DNA from: Fidelibacterota bacterium | GTDB taxonomy: Bacteria; Fidelibacterota; UBA2242; JAOZSR01 | Direction of reading: 5' to 3' | Assembly (NCBI GenBank): GCA_029939575.1 | Contig: JAOZSR010000004.1 | Location: 1 to 64,000, forward strand | DNA length: 64,000 nucleotides | In this document: positions 21,405 through 30,414 of the stretch, piece by piece | Layout: the number at the start of each line of letters is the position of its first letter | Numbering within the stretch: position 1 is the stretch's first letter | Translations under genes and position numbers: made by a program | Notes under the pieces: generated by a model | Told to the model about the DNA's origin: nothing | Database searches by the model: none | Seen by the model: the letters and a program-made list of their open reading frames with translations, nothing else

Positions 21405-24400
21405 TTAATTGTTTTCATTTAGTTTGGTTTCTATTTTAATAATTCCGGATAGCATCTTTTCTATTCCCGGAATATCAAAAGTTTCTGAATATTTATTAAT
21501 TTTTTTTGAAAATATTATTAATTGCTCAGCGTTATATTTCTCTCCAATCATACCAATTTTTTCACTAAATGCTTTTACTTCTGATATTATCATTGAATCT
21601 AATAATTTTTTGGCTGAAGGAATTAAATCATTTTTAAATAATATAACCAAATCGCTTGACGCTCTGAATTCAATATTTTCCATTGAAACCTGACTTTTCT
21701 CGGCTACCTTATCTTCCTTGATTTCATATTTTAAAAATTTCGTGAGCTGTGAATATAATTTATTAACATCAAGTGGTTTTTTAAGAAAACCATCGAAAGC
21801 ATAGTCAGATTTCAACATACTATCATCTAACAACAATGAAGATGATAAAGCAATTACCGGTATTGACATATTTCCACTTCGCTTTTGAATTTTTTCTAAA
21901 ATATCTTTAGCCTCATCAATCTCAAGACGAACATCTATAATAATTATGTTAGGTTGATAATCTTGAATTAATTGTAGCATGTTCTCTAAATCATCAGTCG
22001 CATACACATCAAGATTGACTTTGTTTAGTAATCCTTTAATCACTTCCCTGTTAGATTTTACATCATCCATTACCAATATACGAGATTTGTTAAAAATTAT
22101 ATTTTCAGTTGTATAGTCCGGTTCATTTTTTAGCATTGTTTTAATTACCGGGATTTTCACATCATATAAGTAAACCTGAAAAACCGAGCCCTGACCCTGT
22201 TTAGTTCCTAACCCAATGCTCCCATTCATCATTTCTACCAATTTTTTACAAATTGACAATCCAAGTCCGGTACCACCATATTTCCTTGAATTTTGCCCAT
22301 CTCTTTGTTGAAAAGAATTAAAAATTTTCCCCTGATCTTCCTCGGGAATTCCAATACCGGTATCTTCAACAATGATTTTTAAATCCATTTTATTCAAATG
22401 TTCAATATATAACTCTTTTACCAGAGAAATTTTAATACTCCCTTTTTCAGTAAATTTCACAGCATTCCCGACAATATTCAGGAGTACCTGCCTGATTCTG
22501 GTTTCATCCAATAACAGAGTTGATGGAATATCATCTTCAACATCAATGATCAGATCTAATTGTTTTATTTCAAGTTTATTCTGAAAAATCTGGGATATTT
22601 CACTAAGAATCATTCTGGGATCAACCGGTTTATAGTGAATATCCAACTTTCCCGCTTCCATTTTTGAAAGATCAAGAATATCATTAATTATTGTTAAAAG
22701 ACTTTTACTTGAAGTTTTAATGGATGTTAAATAACTTTTTTCTATGTCATTACTGACAAGTCCGGATAATAATTCACTAAATCCAATAACAGCGTTTAAC
22801 GGTGTTCTGATCTCATGACTCATATTAGCCAGAAATTCGGATTTGACATGGTTGGCTGCTTCTGCATTTTCTTTGGCAATTTTTAATTCATTTTCACTCT
22901 TTTTTCTATCAGTAATATCAATCACTGTAACCAGCCCTGCCGGTTTTCCTTTATAAATTGTTGAAATTCCACTTACATATATCCAGCGTTCCTGACCATC
23001 TTTTCTGAATATTTTAGCTTCATAATGTTGATCAGTCTTTTTGCCCGATTGCCGCAAGGCTCCTCTCTCCTTGATCACTTCAATATACTCCGGAGAAAAA
23101 ATATCCCAAAAATTCATCCCAAGCAATTCCTCTTTGCTATATCGAGATAATTTACACGCAGCCGGATTGGCATAAACCCATTTATCATCCTGAAAAAGCA
23201 TAATTGTCATTGGAGAGGCCTGGGCAAGATTTCTAAATTGTTCCTCACTTTCTTTTAAATCCTGTTCCATCTGTTTATTTTGTGTAATATCTCTGGATAC
23301 CCCAAAAGTACCGATAATTTTCCCCTGCTGATCTCTTAAAGGTAGTTTAGTTGTGTTAAACCAACTATAGGTGCCGTCTAATCTATTTACCCTCTCTATT
23401 TTTCCAACAATACCTTCACCGGATTTAATTATTTGTTGTTCTTCTTTTAAGGCAATATTACTATGCTCTTTGCCAAAAATATCCAAATCTGTCATTCCAA
23501 TCAAACTCTCTGGTTCTAACTCACATCTATCAGCAAATGCTTTATTTACACGAATAAACCGACTTTTTTTATCTTTATAATATATTATATCCGGAATATT
23601 ATTCATTAATGTAGAAAAGAGATATCGTTCATAAAATAAATTCTTTTCCATTTTTTTTCTTTTATCAATATCTCGGGCAATCCCCAATACATATTTTTTC
23701 CCTTCAATTGAAACAATTTTAGTTCTGATAGATACATTTATTTCTGAACCATTTTGCTTGCGTAAAATTAATTCATCTGGTCCTGTGGAAAGTCCTTTCT
23801 GGTTTTTCTTTAAAAGTTTTAGTGCCAATGGCATTTCAGACACGGGAAGTAGTTTTAATTTGAATAAATTTTTCCCTAATAACTCATCTTTTCTATATCC
23901 CATCATCTGTTCGGCAGATTTATTTGCATCTGATAAATTTCCATTCATATCATTCAAATAATAAGCATCCGGAGCATTATCAAATATTATTTTAAACCTT
24001 TCACGGCTCTTTTCTAATTCCTCAGCAGCCTTTTTATGTTTCAAAATTATTTGCTCTAATTTGATATTACTTCTAACCAGGTCATTAGTCTTTGTCGAAT
24101 ATAATTTTTCCAGACTGCTTTTTTGTGCATTTAACATATCCTTATGTTTTTCCACTGCCTCAATATTTTTTTTAAACCTTAAGAACATAAAGGAAGAATA
24201 AGAAACCAGGATAATAATAAACCCAAATATACTCAAATGCTTCATAGCAAGTATATCAAACACAATCAATGTCTCGTATATAATTGTAATTAATAAAAAT
24301 ATAAGCCCAGCCAATAAATATTTCGCACCTTTTCGTCTATTTTTGATTGCAAATAATAAAATGTGAAAATAGTATAGAAAAATAACGATAACAATCCACA

Positions 24401-25406
24401 TCCAGAAGTTAAACAGATCAGTATGAAAGTCAGCCGGGGTAAATACAACAATAAAAATAAAAACCATGCTAATCCAATAGACAAATTTGTTAATATATCT
24501 CAACTGCTCCCTTGGATAGAGTTTAGTAAAAAACATTACACCCAGTGCAGGTGTCATGTAAGTCGGCAAAAATTCCAGTTTAATCCATAATTCCCAAGGG
24601 ATATTAAAAAAGCCCTGAATTAAATCATAAATAAAAATACTTCTAATTACTATTAAAAGACAGATTACTCCAAATATTGAATTTGTACTTTCTTTTTTCA
24701 GAGTTATTGAACCTGCAATATGAAAAATGCTGAGTAAAAATAAAAACAATGTGAAAAAAGAAAATAATTGGAATTGCTGCTCATACATTTTTTTTATATT
24801 CTGCTCTGTTCCAAGAAAAATATTTGTTCTTATGCCACCTTTGAAATAATTATAATTTGAAATTTGTAGAAGTATTTCAATATCACTCGTATCTGCAGGA
24901 AAATATTTCACCTGTTGGGTAAATTTTGACTGCATCGTTTCATTTGATGTACCAACTACACCGTTTTCTAAGATGAATTTGTCATTTATCCAAAGTTTAT
25001 AAGCTGAAAAAACACGTGGAATTTTGATAGCTAATACATCGTGAGGCTCTTTTAATTTGCATTGTAATCGAAATGTAGCAAATCCTTTTTCATTTAATAA
25101 CAAACTATCAATTTTTTGATTATTCCAGATGCCGGGTAAATTCATATAACCTTTTTGACTATATAAACCCGCTTTAACTTGATTGGGAGTAAGCAACTGT
25201 TTCCAATAAAATTCCCATTCTCCATCTAATGGGACATTACCATCAGATGCCAGGTCCCATTCACGAAGATCCAAAACTCCGGACTTTGCAATATTATTCT
25301 TCTCCTGTAAACTACATGATGAAAATCCTAACAAAATCATCAAGAGTACAGCAATAATCCAAAACTTTTGAAATAATTCAGGTCTATTAATTTTCTTGTT
25401 CTCCAT
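21405..25406 (-). CDS. 7TMR-DISM hybrid histidine kinase with three PAS domains
   Basis: The product starts with a lipoprotein-like signal (LLMILLGFSSC) and a jelly-roll DISM extracellular domain with LDLREWDLASDGNVPLDGEW. About seven membrane helices follow (about residues 225-420), then PAS1 to PAS3 (about 470-850), HisKA with [15 protein letters not shown] (His near 863), HATPase, and a receiver whose phospho-Asp is in IIIDVRLEID (near 1157). The final 90 residues align with the tail of the downstream Reg_prop kinase and likewise lack an HPt histidine. I moved the start from 25508 to the ATG at 25406 because the upstream part is receiver-gene sequence in another frame. The DISM fold often binds carbohydrates; the ligand here is unknown. 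Confidence 0.9.
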   Translation of the reverse strand: MENKKINRPELFQKFWIIAVLLMILLGFSSCSLQEKNNIAKSGVLDLREWDLASDGNVPLDGEWEFYWKQLLTPNQVKAGLYSQKGYMNLPGIWNNQKIDSLLLNEKGFATFRLQCKLKEPHDVLAIKIPRVFSAYKLWINDKFILENGVVGTSNETMQSKFTQQVKYFPADTSDIEILLQISNYNYFKGGIRTNIFLGTEQNIKKMYEQQFQLFSFFTLFLFLLSIFHIAGSITLKKESTNSIFGVICLLIVIRSIFIYDLIQGFFNIPWELWIKLEFLPTYMTPALGVMFFTKLYPREQLRYINKFVYWISMVFIFIVVFTPADFHTDLFNFWMWIVIVIFLYYFHILLFAIKNRRKGAKYLLAGLIFLLITIIYETLIVFDILAMKHLSIFGFIIILVSYSSFMFLRFKKNIEAVEKHKDMLNAQKSSLEKLYSTKTNDLVRSNIKLEQIILKHKKAAEELEKSRERFKIIFDNAPDAYYLNDMNGNLSDANKSAEQMMGYRKDELLGKNLFKLKLLPVSEMPLALKLLKKNQKGLSTGPDELILRKQNGSEINVSIRTKIVSIEGKKYVLGIARDIDKRKKMEKNLFYERYLFSTLMNNIPDIIYYKDKKSRFIRVNKAFADRCELEPESLIGMTDLDIFGKEHSNIALKEEQQIIKSGEGIVGKIERVNRLDGTYSWFNTTKLPLRDQQGKIIGTFGVSRDITQNKQMEQDLKESEEQFRNLAQASPMTIMLFQDDKWVYANPAACKLSRYSKEELLGMNFWDIFSPEYIEVIKERGALRQSGKKTDQHYEAKIFRKDGQERWIYVSGISTIYKGKPAGLVTVIDITDRKKSENELKIAKENAEAANHVKSEFLANMSHEIRTPLNAVIGFSELLSGLVSNDIEKSYLTSIKTSSKSLLTIINDILDLSKMEAGKLDIHYKPVDPRMILSEISQIFQNKLEIKQLDLIIDVEDDIPSTLLLDETRIRQVLLNIVGNAVKFTEKGSIKISLVKELYIEHLNKMDLKIIVEDTGIGIPEEDQGKIFNSFQQRDGQNSRKYGGTGLGLSICKKLVEMMNGSIGLGTKQGQGSVFQVYLYDVKIPVIKTMLKNEPDYTTENIIFNKSRILVMDDVKSNREVIKGLLNKVNLDVYATDDLENMLQLIQDYQPNIIIIDVRLEIDEAKDILEKIQKRSGNMSIPVIALSSSLLLDDSMLKSDYAFDGFLKKPLDVNKLYSQLTKFLKYEIKEDKVAEKSQVSMENIEFRASSDLVILFKNDLIPSAKKLLDSMIISEVKAFSEKIGMIGEKYNAEQLIIFSKKINKYSETFDIPGIEKMLSGIIKIETKLNENN

Positions 25407-25989
25407 TATCATCATTAAAAATTTTATTTTTTGCTTTTTTATACCAATCAAATTCACCATACAATTCTTCAGCACAATCAGGACAAATTCCATGTGTAAA
25501 ATTAGCATCTGAATGATTAGTGATATAAACTTCTATTTCTTCCCAATAATTTTTATCCTGACGAATTTTTTTACACTTAGCACAAATTGGGATCATACCT
25601 CTCAATTTTTTCATTTCAACATGCGTACTAACCCGAGCTAACAATTCTGCTGAATTGAAAGGCTTTGTAACATAATCAACCCCGCCAACTTCAAATCCTT
25701 TGACAATGTCTTCGGTTTCAGTTTTTGCAGTAAGAAAGATAATCGGAATGTGCTGGGTATCATACTCTTGCTTAATTTTTTTACACACTTCATAGCCATC
25801 CATTCCCGGCATCATAATATCCAGGAGAATTAAATCTGGTTTTATATTACGCAAAAACTTAAGAGCTTTTTCACCATTCATTGCAATTGCTGTTTCATAG
25901 CCATTCTGTTGAAGCATACTTCCCAGAACCTGCAAATTATTGGTATTATCATCAACTACTAAAATTAAAGGTTTCTTTACTTGATTCAT
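25387..25989 (-). CDS. Response regulator with C-terminal Zn-knuckle-like domain
   Basis: A CheY-like receiver fills residues 1-125: VVDDN, phosphorylation site LILLDIMMPGMDG, FLTAK and VTKPFN. After it comes IPICAKCKKIRQDKNYW and HGICPDCAEELY, a two-CxxC module often seen at the end of PAS or receiver proteins and probably zinc-binding. No DNA-binding helix-turn-helix is present. It is the first gene of the six-gene signalling operon and overlaps the hybrid kinase start by 20 bases. The promoter must lie in the 25990-26500 gap. Confidence 0.9.
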   Translation of the reverse strand: MNQVKKPLILVVDDNTNNLQVLGSMLQQNGYETAIAMNGEKALKFLRNIKPDLILLDIMMPGMDGYEVCKKIKQEYDTQHIPIIFLTAKTETEDIVKGFEVGGVDYVTKPFNSAELLARVSTHVEMKKLRGMIPICAKCKKIRQDKNYWEEIEVYITNHSDANFTHGICPDCAEELYGEFDWYKKAKNKIFNDDNGEQEN

Positions 25990-26506
25990 TATATTATCCT
26001 CCCAATGATATCATTATGTCTTTATGTCTATACTTTTTTTCAAACTTTTCCTTTAAATCAAATAATTCTTTTAAATTAATTCTTCTATAGATAGTAATTC
26101 TTTATGTTTCGTCTTAAGTATTTTGAACTTTAAGAATTTTAATAATCATCACATTATATCTTTTTGGAAATAAATACGAAAATATGAGGCAATTGTTCTT
26201 TCCTTTAATAGAAATGTTTCTCTATAAATTTTCTATAGAAAAAAACTAATATTTATCAAGTACACTATTTTCGAGTGAATTCAATTTATGAAATTGGTTG
26301 AAAGTTTGTATCATCATAAATTTATCTAAAAAACATCTCCTTATAAAACGATAGTGATTATTATTTAGAAATGCAATAAATAATGGATGATTTTATTACT
26401 ATTATTAGGTGGGATTTAATATCCTAATTAATTATGAAATATTAAGAAATGGAAAGCAGGTCAACTTTCTGAGGCTGAATAACTTAGAAATGTAATGACT
26501 TAGAAT
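25990..26506. other. Intergenic region between the two large minus-strand operons
   Basis: About 520 bases without a supported gene. It should contain the promoter of the signalling operon. It holds two copies of TTCTATAGA (26083-26091 and 26231-26239); the second lies in a perfect 14-base palindrome TTTTCTATAGAAAA at 26229-26242. No RNA gene was recognised. Confidence 0.5.
26229..26242. promoter_or_regulatory. Perfect 14-bp palindrome upstream of signalling operon
   Basis: TTTTCTATAGAAAA is its own reverse complement. A related TTCTATAGA core recurs 148 bases closer to the receiver gene. Paired sites of this kind suit a dimeric regulator, but in AT-rich DNA a chance match is possible. Confidence 0.25.
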
Positions 26507-26543
26507 AAAAAAAAGCAGCTATATTAAAATCCAGCTGCTTTTT
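26507..26543 (-). terminator. Rho-independent terminator of the motor-like operon
   Basis: AAAAAGCAGCT and AGCTGCTTTTT form a strong stem with a 12-base loop, about 20 bases after the FliG-like stop. Read on the minus strand it ends in an uninterrupted T-run, which marks the 3' end of the eight-gene transcript. Confidence 0.85.
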
Positions 26544-26563
26544 GAAAAAATTATTTATTACTA

Positions 26564-27496
26564 TTATTCGATAAAATCGGCTTCCATAAAATCACTTAAA
26601 TTAAATCGACCTTCTTTTTCTAATTCCCTGGCTTTATCAAGAATTTTTTTCTGGGCTGCCTCAACTTTCCGACGAGGCTGCGGCCCTTCCAACAAATCCA
26701 TCTCATCCTCAAGTATTATTTGTGTACGCTGCGGAAGGCAGTCTATAAACTTATCAATTAAATCATCATCTTTGCCTTTTAAAGAATAAGCCACATCAGA
26801 AGACTCTACGGATTTTAAAATTTCAGACAAATAATCTTTAGGTAGTAGTATCAAATCATCAAAAGTAAAATGATAATTTTTTATTTCTTTGGCTACTCCG
26901 GGTGCTTCTTTCTCTAAATGTTCCATAAATCTTTTTTCGTCTCTTGGTCTCATTTTACCCAGAATATTTGCAAGATTTTTCCCACCTCCCCTGGAAAATT
27001 CCGACTTTTTCGGAAGAAAATGCGATTTTTCCTTAAGTTCATTGGCAATACTAACAACACCTTCTAAAGGGATATCATGCAGATCACCCATCTCAGTTAA
27101 AACTTCAGGCTGAATTGCCGGGTCTAATCCCTGCAAAACAGATACTTGTCTCTCAATATCCAATTGGGCAATTGTTAAACCTGCAATCCTGGGTCTTTCT
27201 TCGGCAATAAGATAGATTACCTGTTCATCAGTCAATTTTTGAAGAAAATCAAAGGGTTTCTTTGTTTCTTGATCAGCTGGTTTGAGTTTATCAGAGATAT
27301 AACTAAAATAGAATTCTTCCATTACCTCTTTTTTAACACGAAAGGGAATTGTACTGATACTCTTCATATGATGTCTGATTTTATTGACCTTGCTCTGATC
27401 CATACCTTTAAATAGTTGAAGAGCTAATTTAGTGCCAAGCGTTTTAAATAAGATGGCTGCTTTATCCAATCCATTTAATTCTTTAAAGTCAACCAT
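26564..27496 (-). CDS. FliG-like rotor protein
   Basis: The 310-aa protein matches FliG along its length. The N-terminal LDKAAILFKTLGTKLALQLFKG corresponds to the FliF-binding domain. The middle region has IAEERPRIAGLTIAQL in place of the EHPQ-type motif. The C-terminal domain reads FTFDDLILLPKDYLSEILK, SLKGKDDDL, QRTQIILEDEM and AAQKKILDKARELEKEG. By eye, the charged torque positions known from E. coli FliG (Lys264, Arg281, Asp288, Asp289, Arg297) are all charged with the same sign here (K, R, D, E, R). In flagella FliG turns stator ion flow into rotation. It is last in an operon with MotA, MotB and a FliF-C-like protein, overlapping the latter by one base. No FliM or FliN is nearby. Confidence 0.85.
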   Translation of the reverse strand: MVDFKELNGLDKAAILFKTLGTKLALQLFKGMDQSKVNKIRHHMKSISTIPFRVKKEVMEEFYFSYISDKLKPADQETKKPFDFLQKLTDEQVIYLIAEERPRIAGLTIAQLDIERQVSVLQGLDPAIQPEVLTEMGDLHDIPLEGVVSIANELKEKSHFLPKKSEFSRGGGKNLANILGKMRPRDEKRFMEHLEKEAPGVAKEIKNYHFTFDDLILLPKDYLSEILKSVESSDVAYSLKGKDDDLIDKFIDCLPQRTQIILEDEMDLLEGPQPRRKVEAAQKKILDKARELEKEGRFNLSDFMEADFIE

Positions 27497-28914
27497 TACA
27501 CGTCTCCTTCTTCTTCAGATGATTCTTCATCGGTTTCCAACCAGCTATTAATAATATCAACTCCTTTAGTTGAATTGCCGATTGACATGGATATTACTGA
27601 TTGTTTTAGTCCTTTTACTTCTTCTTTTTGCTGAGATATTTCTTCTTCGGAAATTTTCTTAACTTTTCTTAATTCCGGTTTTTCAGGTCTGTCATAGTCT
27701 TCATTTACTTCCGGTGATTGATTCCCAATTTTCTGTGATGAAGTTTTTGCAACTGGTACAGTATTTTCAATTTGTGAATAATTAGCAGGTTGTACAGGAG
27801 GGCGAGTTCGGTTTTTTAATAATAAAACAATCATGAAAACCAATAATAGGGCTATAAATAATAGTAAAGCCCAAATTGCAAAGTCTTTCCCGGAAAACCT
27901 TGATGGTGGCTCTGTTTCCATGACACCTTTATCCAGTTCTGCTAATCTGGCGTTACTCTCTGTTAATTGTTTACGCAATAACTCTAATTCCTGTTCTCTT
28001 TCATCAGTTTCTTCTATTACAATTTTTTCTTCTGTTTCACTGATTTCCGGTTTATTTCGCTCATTTTTCAAATCGTCAATCTGTTTCTGTAATTTCGAAA
28101 TCCTGATTGAATCCTGTTTCATTGTATATTTTTCAAATCTTCTTTGTTTTTCTAATTTAGCATCCAATTCGGCACGTTGTTGTCTCTCTTCAAGATTAGA
28201 TAATTTTTCCGCAATATTTTTCAGAATCACATCCTCATTGCTTTTCTTTTTGGTTTTTCTATTAAATTCAGAAGTCATAATACTTAAAACATCACCCCGA
28301 GATCTATCATAATGTGCTGCAACTGAAGCAACCTCGCGCACATTTTCTATTACTTCCGGAGATATGCCATCTTCTAGAATTATTTTAATCTCCTGGCTCT
28401 TAACAACCGGTACTCTGATTCCTGATGAATGTTCTACATATATTTTTTTAGGTGTGCCTGATCTTTCCTGTACATTTTGAGTCAGAATATCTTCAGCCTC
28501 AGGCGCTGTTTCTTTTACCAGGGCTTCAGGTGTCTCAAATCCGGGTAAAGGCATAGAAACATCATCAACTTTAGCTTTATTATTATCCATATCGTCAGTG
28601 CTTTTGGTTGAAACCTCAGAATAAGATTGTTTTTTTTGTTCAATACTTGTTCTTACATTCTTTCCGTCTTTATCAAGATATACAAAATCAATTTCAATAT
28701 TTACATCTACAACATATTTTATGTCACCCAACAATTTGCCAAGAGCAGTATCCACTCTTTCCCGTAAACTATTCTCAAGTAACAACTTTTGAGATAAATA
28801 AGAAAGTTGATTATTTTGAGAAAATAAAAAGACTGAAAAAATTGATACCATCATCAATATAAATATTAGTGGATTGCATTGATTTCTCTTATTCTTGTTC
28901 ATAGAAACTCCCAT
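27496..28914 (-). CDS. FliF C-terminal-like membrane protein (truncated M-ring protein)
   Basis: Residues 14-33 form a signal or membrane segment. Then LRERVDTALGKLLGDIKYVVDVNIEIDF matches the start of the FliF C-terminal periplasmic domain, and IILEDGISPEVIENVREVAS with YDRSRGDVLSI matches its end. A long charged coiled coil (about residues 220-340) precedes a second helix WALLLFIALLLVFMIVLLL and a cytoplasmic tail ending GVDIINSWLETDEE. That ending resembles the FliG-binding tail of FliF (VAxVIRxWL). The ring-building motifs RBM1-3 of normal FliF (about 550 aa) are absent, so the gene is a half-FliF with an added coiled coil. The alternative start at 28902 is also plausible. Confidence 0.75.
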   Translation of the reverse strand: MGVSMNKNKRNQCNPLIFILMMVSIFSVFLFSQNNQLSYLSQKLLLENSLRERVDTALGKLLGDIKYVVDVNIEIDFVYLDKDGKNVRTSIEQKKQSYSEVSTKSTDDMDNNKAKVDDVSMPLPGFETPEALVKETAPEAEDILTQNVQERSGTPKKIYVEHSSGIRVPVVKSQEIKIILEDGISPEVIENVREVASVAAHYDRSRGDVLSIMTSEFNRKTKKKSNEDVILKNIAEKLSNLEERQQRAELDAKLEKQRRFEKYTMKQDSIRISKLQKQIDDLKNERNKPEISETEEKIVIEETDEREQELELLRKQLTESNARLAELDKGVMETEPPSRFSGKDFAIWALLLFIALLLVFMIVLLLKNRTRPPVQPANYSQIENTVPVAKTSSQKIGNQSPEVNEDYDRPEKPELRKVKKISEEEISQQKEEVKGLKQSVISMSIGNSTKGVDIINSWLETDEESSEEEGDV

Positions 28915-28919
28915 GTAAA

Positions 28920-29600
28920 TTATCCTATTGTTAAAAAGAATATTTCTACTCTTCTATTTTGTGATCTTTGCTCAGATGTTGCATTTGCTTCATCTACAGT
29001 ATTTCCCTGTGCTCTTGGTTGAGTGTCAGAATACCCAATCGCCTGAAAGCGATTAGATTGAATTCCCTGGGAAATAAAATATCTAACTACTCCGGATGCC
29101 CTGGATGATGAAAGTTCCCAGTTTGATGGAAATGTCGCTGACCTGATTGGTATATTATCGGTATGACCTTCAATCGCAATAGGGTATACCGATTTTTTTA
29201 TCATACTAACAAATTTTTCTAAAAAGGGATAGATTGCAGGGTCTAAATTGGCACTACCTGAAGCAAAAGATATTTCACTTGGAATTTTGATACAAACTCC
29301 ACGTGCACTGGTCTCAACCTCTACCTGCTCCTCTAAATTTTGTTCTTTTATTACATTAACAACTTCTGTATAAATTTCTGCTAAGGAAAATTTTTCTACC
29401 TTTTCCTTTTTCCCAAGTGCCTTCCCAACTGAATCACTAAATTGTTCCAATTTAACCGGATCAATTGTGGACATAGCAAAGAGCAGGACAAAAAATGTCA
29501 TAAGCAGGGTCATCATATCACCATATGTAATTAACCATGGTTCCTGTTCGTCTGATTTTTTCTTTGACAATTTTCCTAATTTACTTTCTTGGCTACTCAT
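28920..29600 (-). CDS. motB: MotB-type stator protein with OmpA peptidoglycan-binding domain
   Basis: A single N-terminal helix contains the ion-carrying Asp in WLITYGDMMTLLMTFFVLLF. A linker of about 60 residues leads to an OmpA-like domain with IEGHTDNIPI, NWELSSSRASGVVRY and NRRVEIFF, which anchors to peptidoglycan. With MotA, such proteins form the A5B2 ion-driven stator. At 226 aa it is a usual length. ExbD or TolR are excluded by the OmpA domain. It follows MotA by 15 bases and precedes the FliF-like gene by five. Confidence 0.93.
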   Translation of the reverse strand: MSSQESKLGKLSKKKSDEQEPWLITYGDMMTLLMTFFVLLFAMSTIDPVKLEQFSDSVGKALGKKEKVEKFSLAEIYTEVVNVIKEQNLEEQVEVETSARGVCIKIPSEISFASGSANLDPAIYPFLEKFVSMIKKSVYPIAIEGHTDNIPIRSATFPSNWELSSSRASGVVRYFISQGIQSNRFQAIGYSDTQPRAQGNTVDEANATSEQRSQNRRVEIFFLTIG

Positions 29601-29615
29601 ATTACATTCTCCTGA

Positions 29616-30401
29616 TTATTCCGGTGTTTTCCATTCGCGAGGACGTAAAAAAGAATTTAATTTTTCACGAACAATGATTGGATGCTTCCTGGCTTGTAAT
29701 AAAAGTACACCTTCAATTAACATAGTTTGCAAAATATTTTGCTGATCAATTCTGTTTTCAAATTTCACAGCCATCGGATTAAAAATTAAGTTTGCCAATA
29801 TTGTTCCATAAAATGTTGTAATTAATGCTGCTCCCATACCTTTTCCAAGTACAGACATAGGGTCTTCACCACCTCCGGCAATTTCACTCATCCCAAATAG
29901 CATGACTACCAAACCAATCAATGTTCCAATCATACCAAAAGCCGGAGAGTATTTCCCCATAGTTCTTAATACATTGGCGTCTGCCTGTTCCCGAAAACTT
30001 CTGTTCTCAATCCGGGTTTCCATAATTACCCTGATTTCTGATAACGGATATCCCTCGATAACCATTTGCAAACCATCTCGTAAAAACGGGTTATTGACCT
30101 TACTAAGTGCATTTTCTAATTCCTGCATACTTTTCCTGGCTTTTGGAGCCAGTTCAACAATATCTTCCAGTTGCTGAGCCATTTTTACTTCATTCTTCTT
30201 AAAAACCGCTAAGGAAGACCGCACTAACCCAAAGACCTGTTGAAAAGAAAAACTTAATAAAGTAGCGGCAAATGATCCGCCCGCAACAATTAATAAACTT
30301 GGAAGACTTGCAAATATCATAAAATTTGGCGTCAACTGAAAAATTCCAAGTAAAATTAATCCTACTCCCGATATTATCCCTAATAAACTTGCAATATCCA
30401 T
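29616..30401 (-). CDS. motA: MotA-type stator protein
   Basis: The 261-aa protein has four membrane segments. The helix 3 region is KYSPAFGMIGTLIGLVVMLFGM and helix 4 is GAALITTFYGTILANLIFNPMA; the prolines in PAFG and NPMA correspond to the conserved MotA/PomA prolines needed for torque. The large cytoplasmic loop between helices 2 and 3 (about residues 60-150) is where FliG is contacted in flagella. The pattern is closer to PomA-type than to ExbB/TolQ proteins. Whether it conducts H+ or Na+ cannot be settled by eye. It starts 13 bases after the barrel-TPR gene. Confidence 0.93.
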   Translation of the reverse strand: MDIASLLGIISGVGLILLGIFQLTPNFMIFASLPSLLIVAGGSFAATLLSFSFQQVFGLVRSSLAVFKKNEVKMAQQLEDIVELAPKARKSMQELENALSKVNNPFLRDGLQMVIEGYPLSEIRVIMETRIENRSFREQADANVLRTMGKYSPAFGMIGTLIGLVVMLFGMSEIAGGGEDPMSVLGKGMGAALITTFYGTILANLIFNPMAVKFENRIDQQNILQTMLIEGVLLLQARKHPIIVREKLNSFLRPREWKTPE

Positions 30402-30414
30402 AAAATAATCCCCT

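Noticed and set aside
25407-25508. Upstream extension of the DISM hybrid kinase
   Set aside because: It lies within the receiver gene and lacks a start context; the lipoprotein signal begins at 25406.
27833-28312. Plus-strand 159-aa Ser/Asn-rich ORF
   Set aside because: Antisense shadow of the FliF-like coiled coil.
29616-30401. ExbB/TolQ identity for the MotA-like gene
   Set aside because: The neighbour has a MotB OmpA domain and helices 3-4 carry MotA/PomA prolines; TolQ/ExbB partners lack an OmpA domain.
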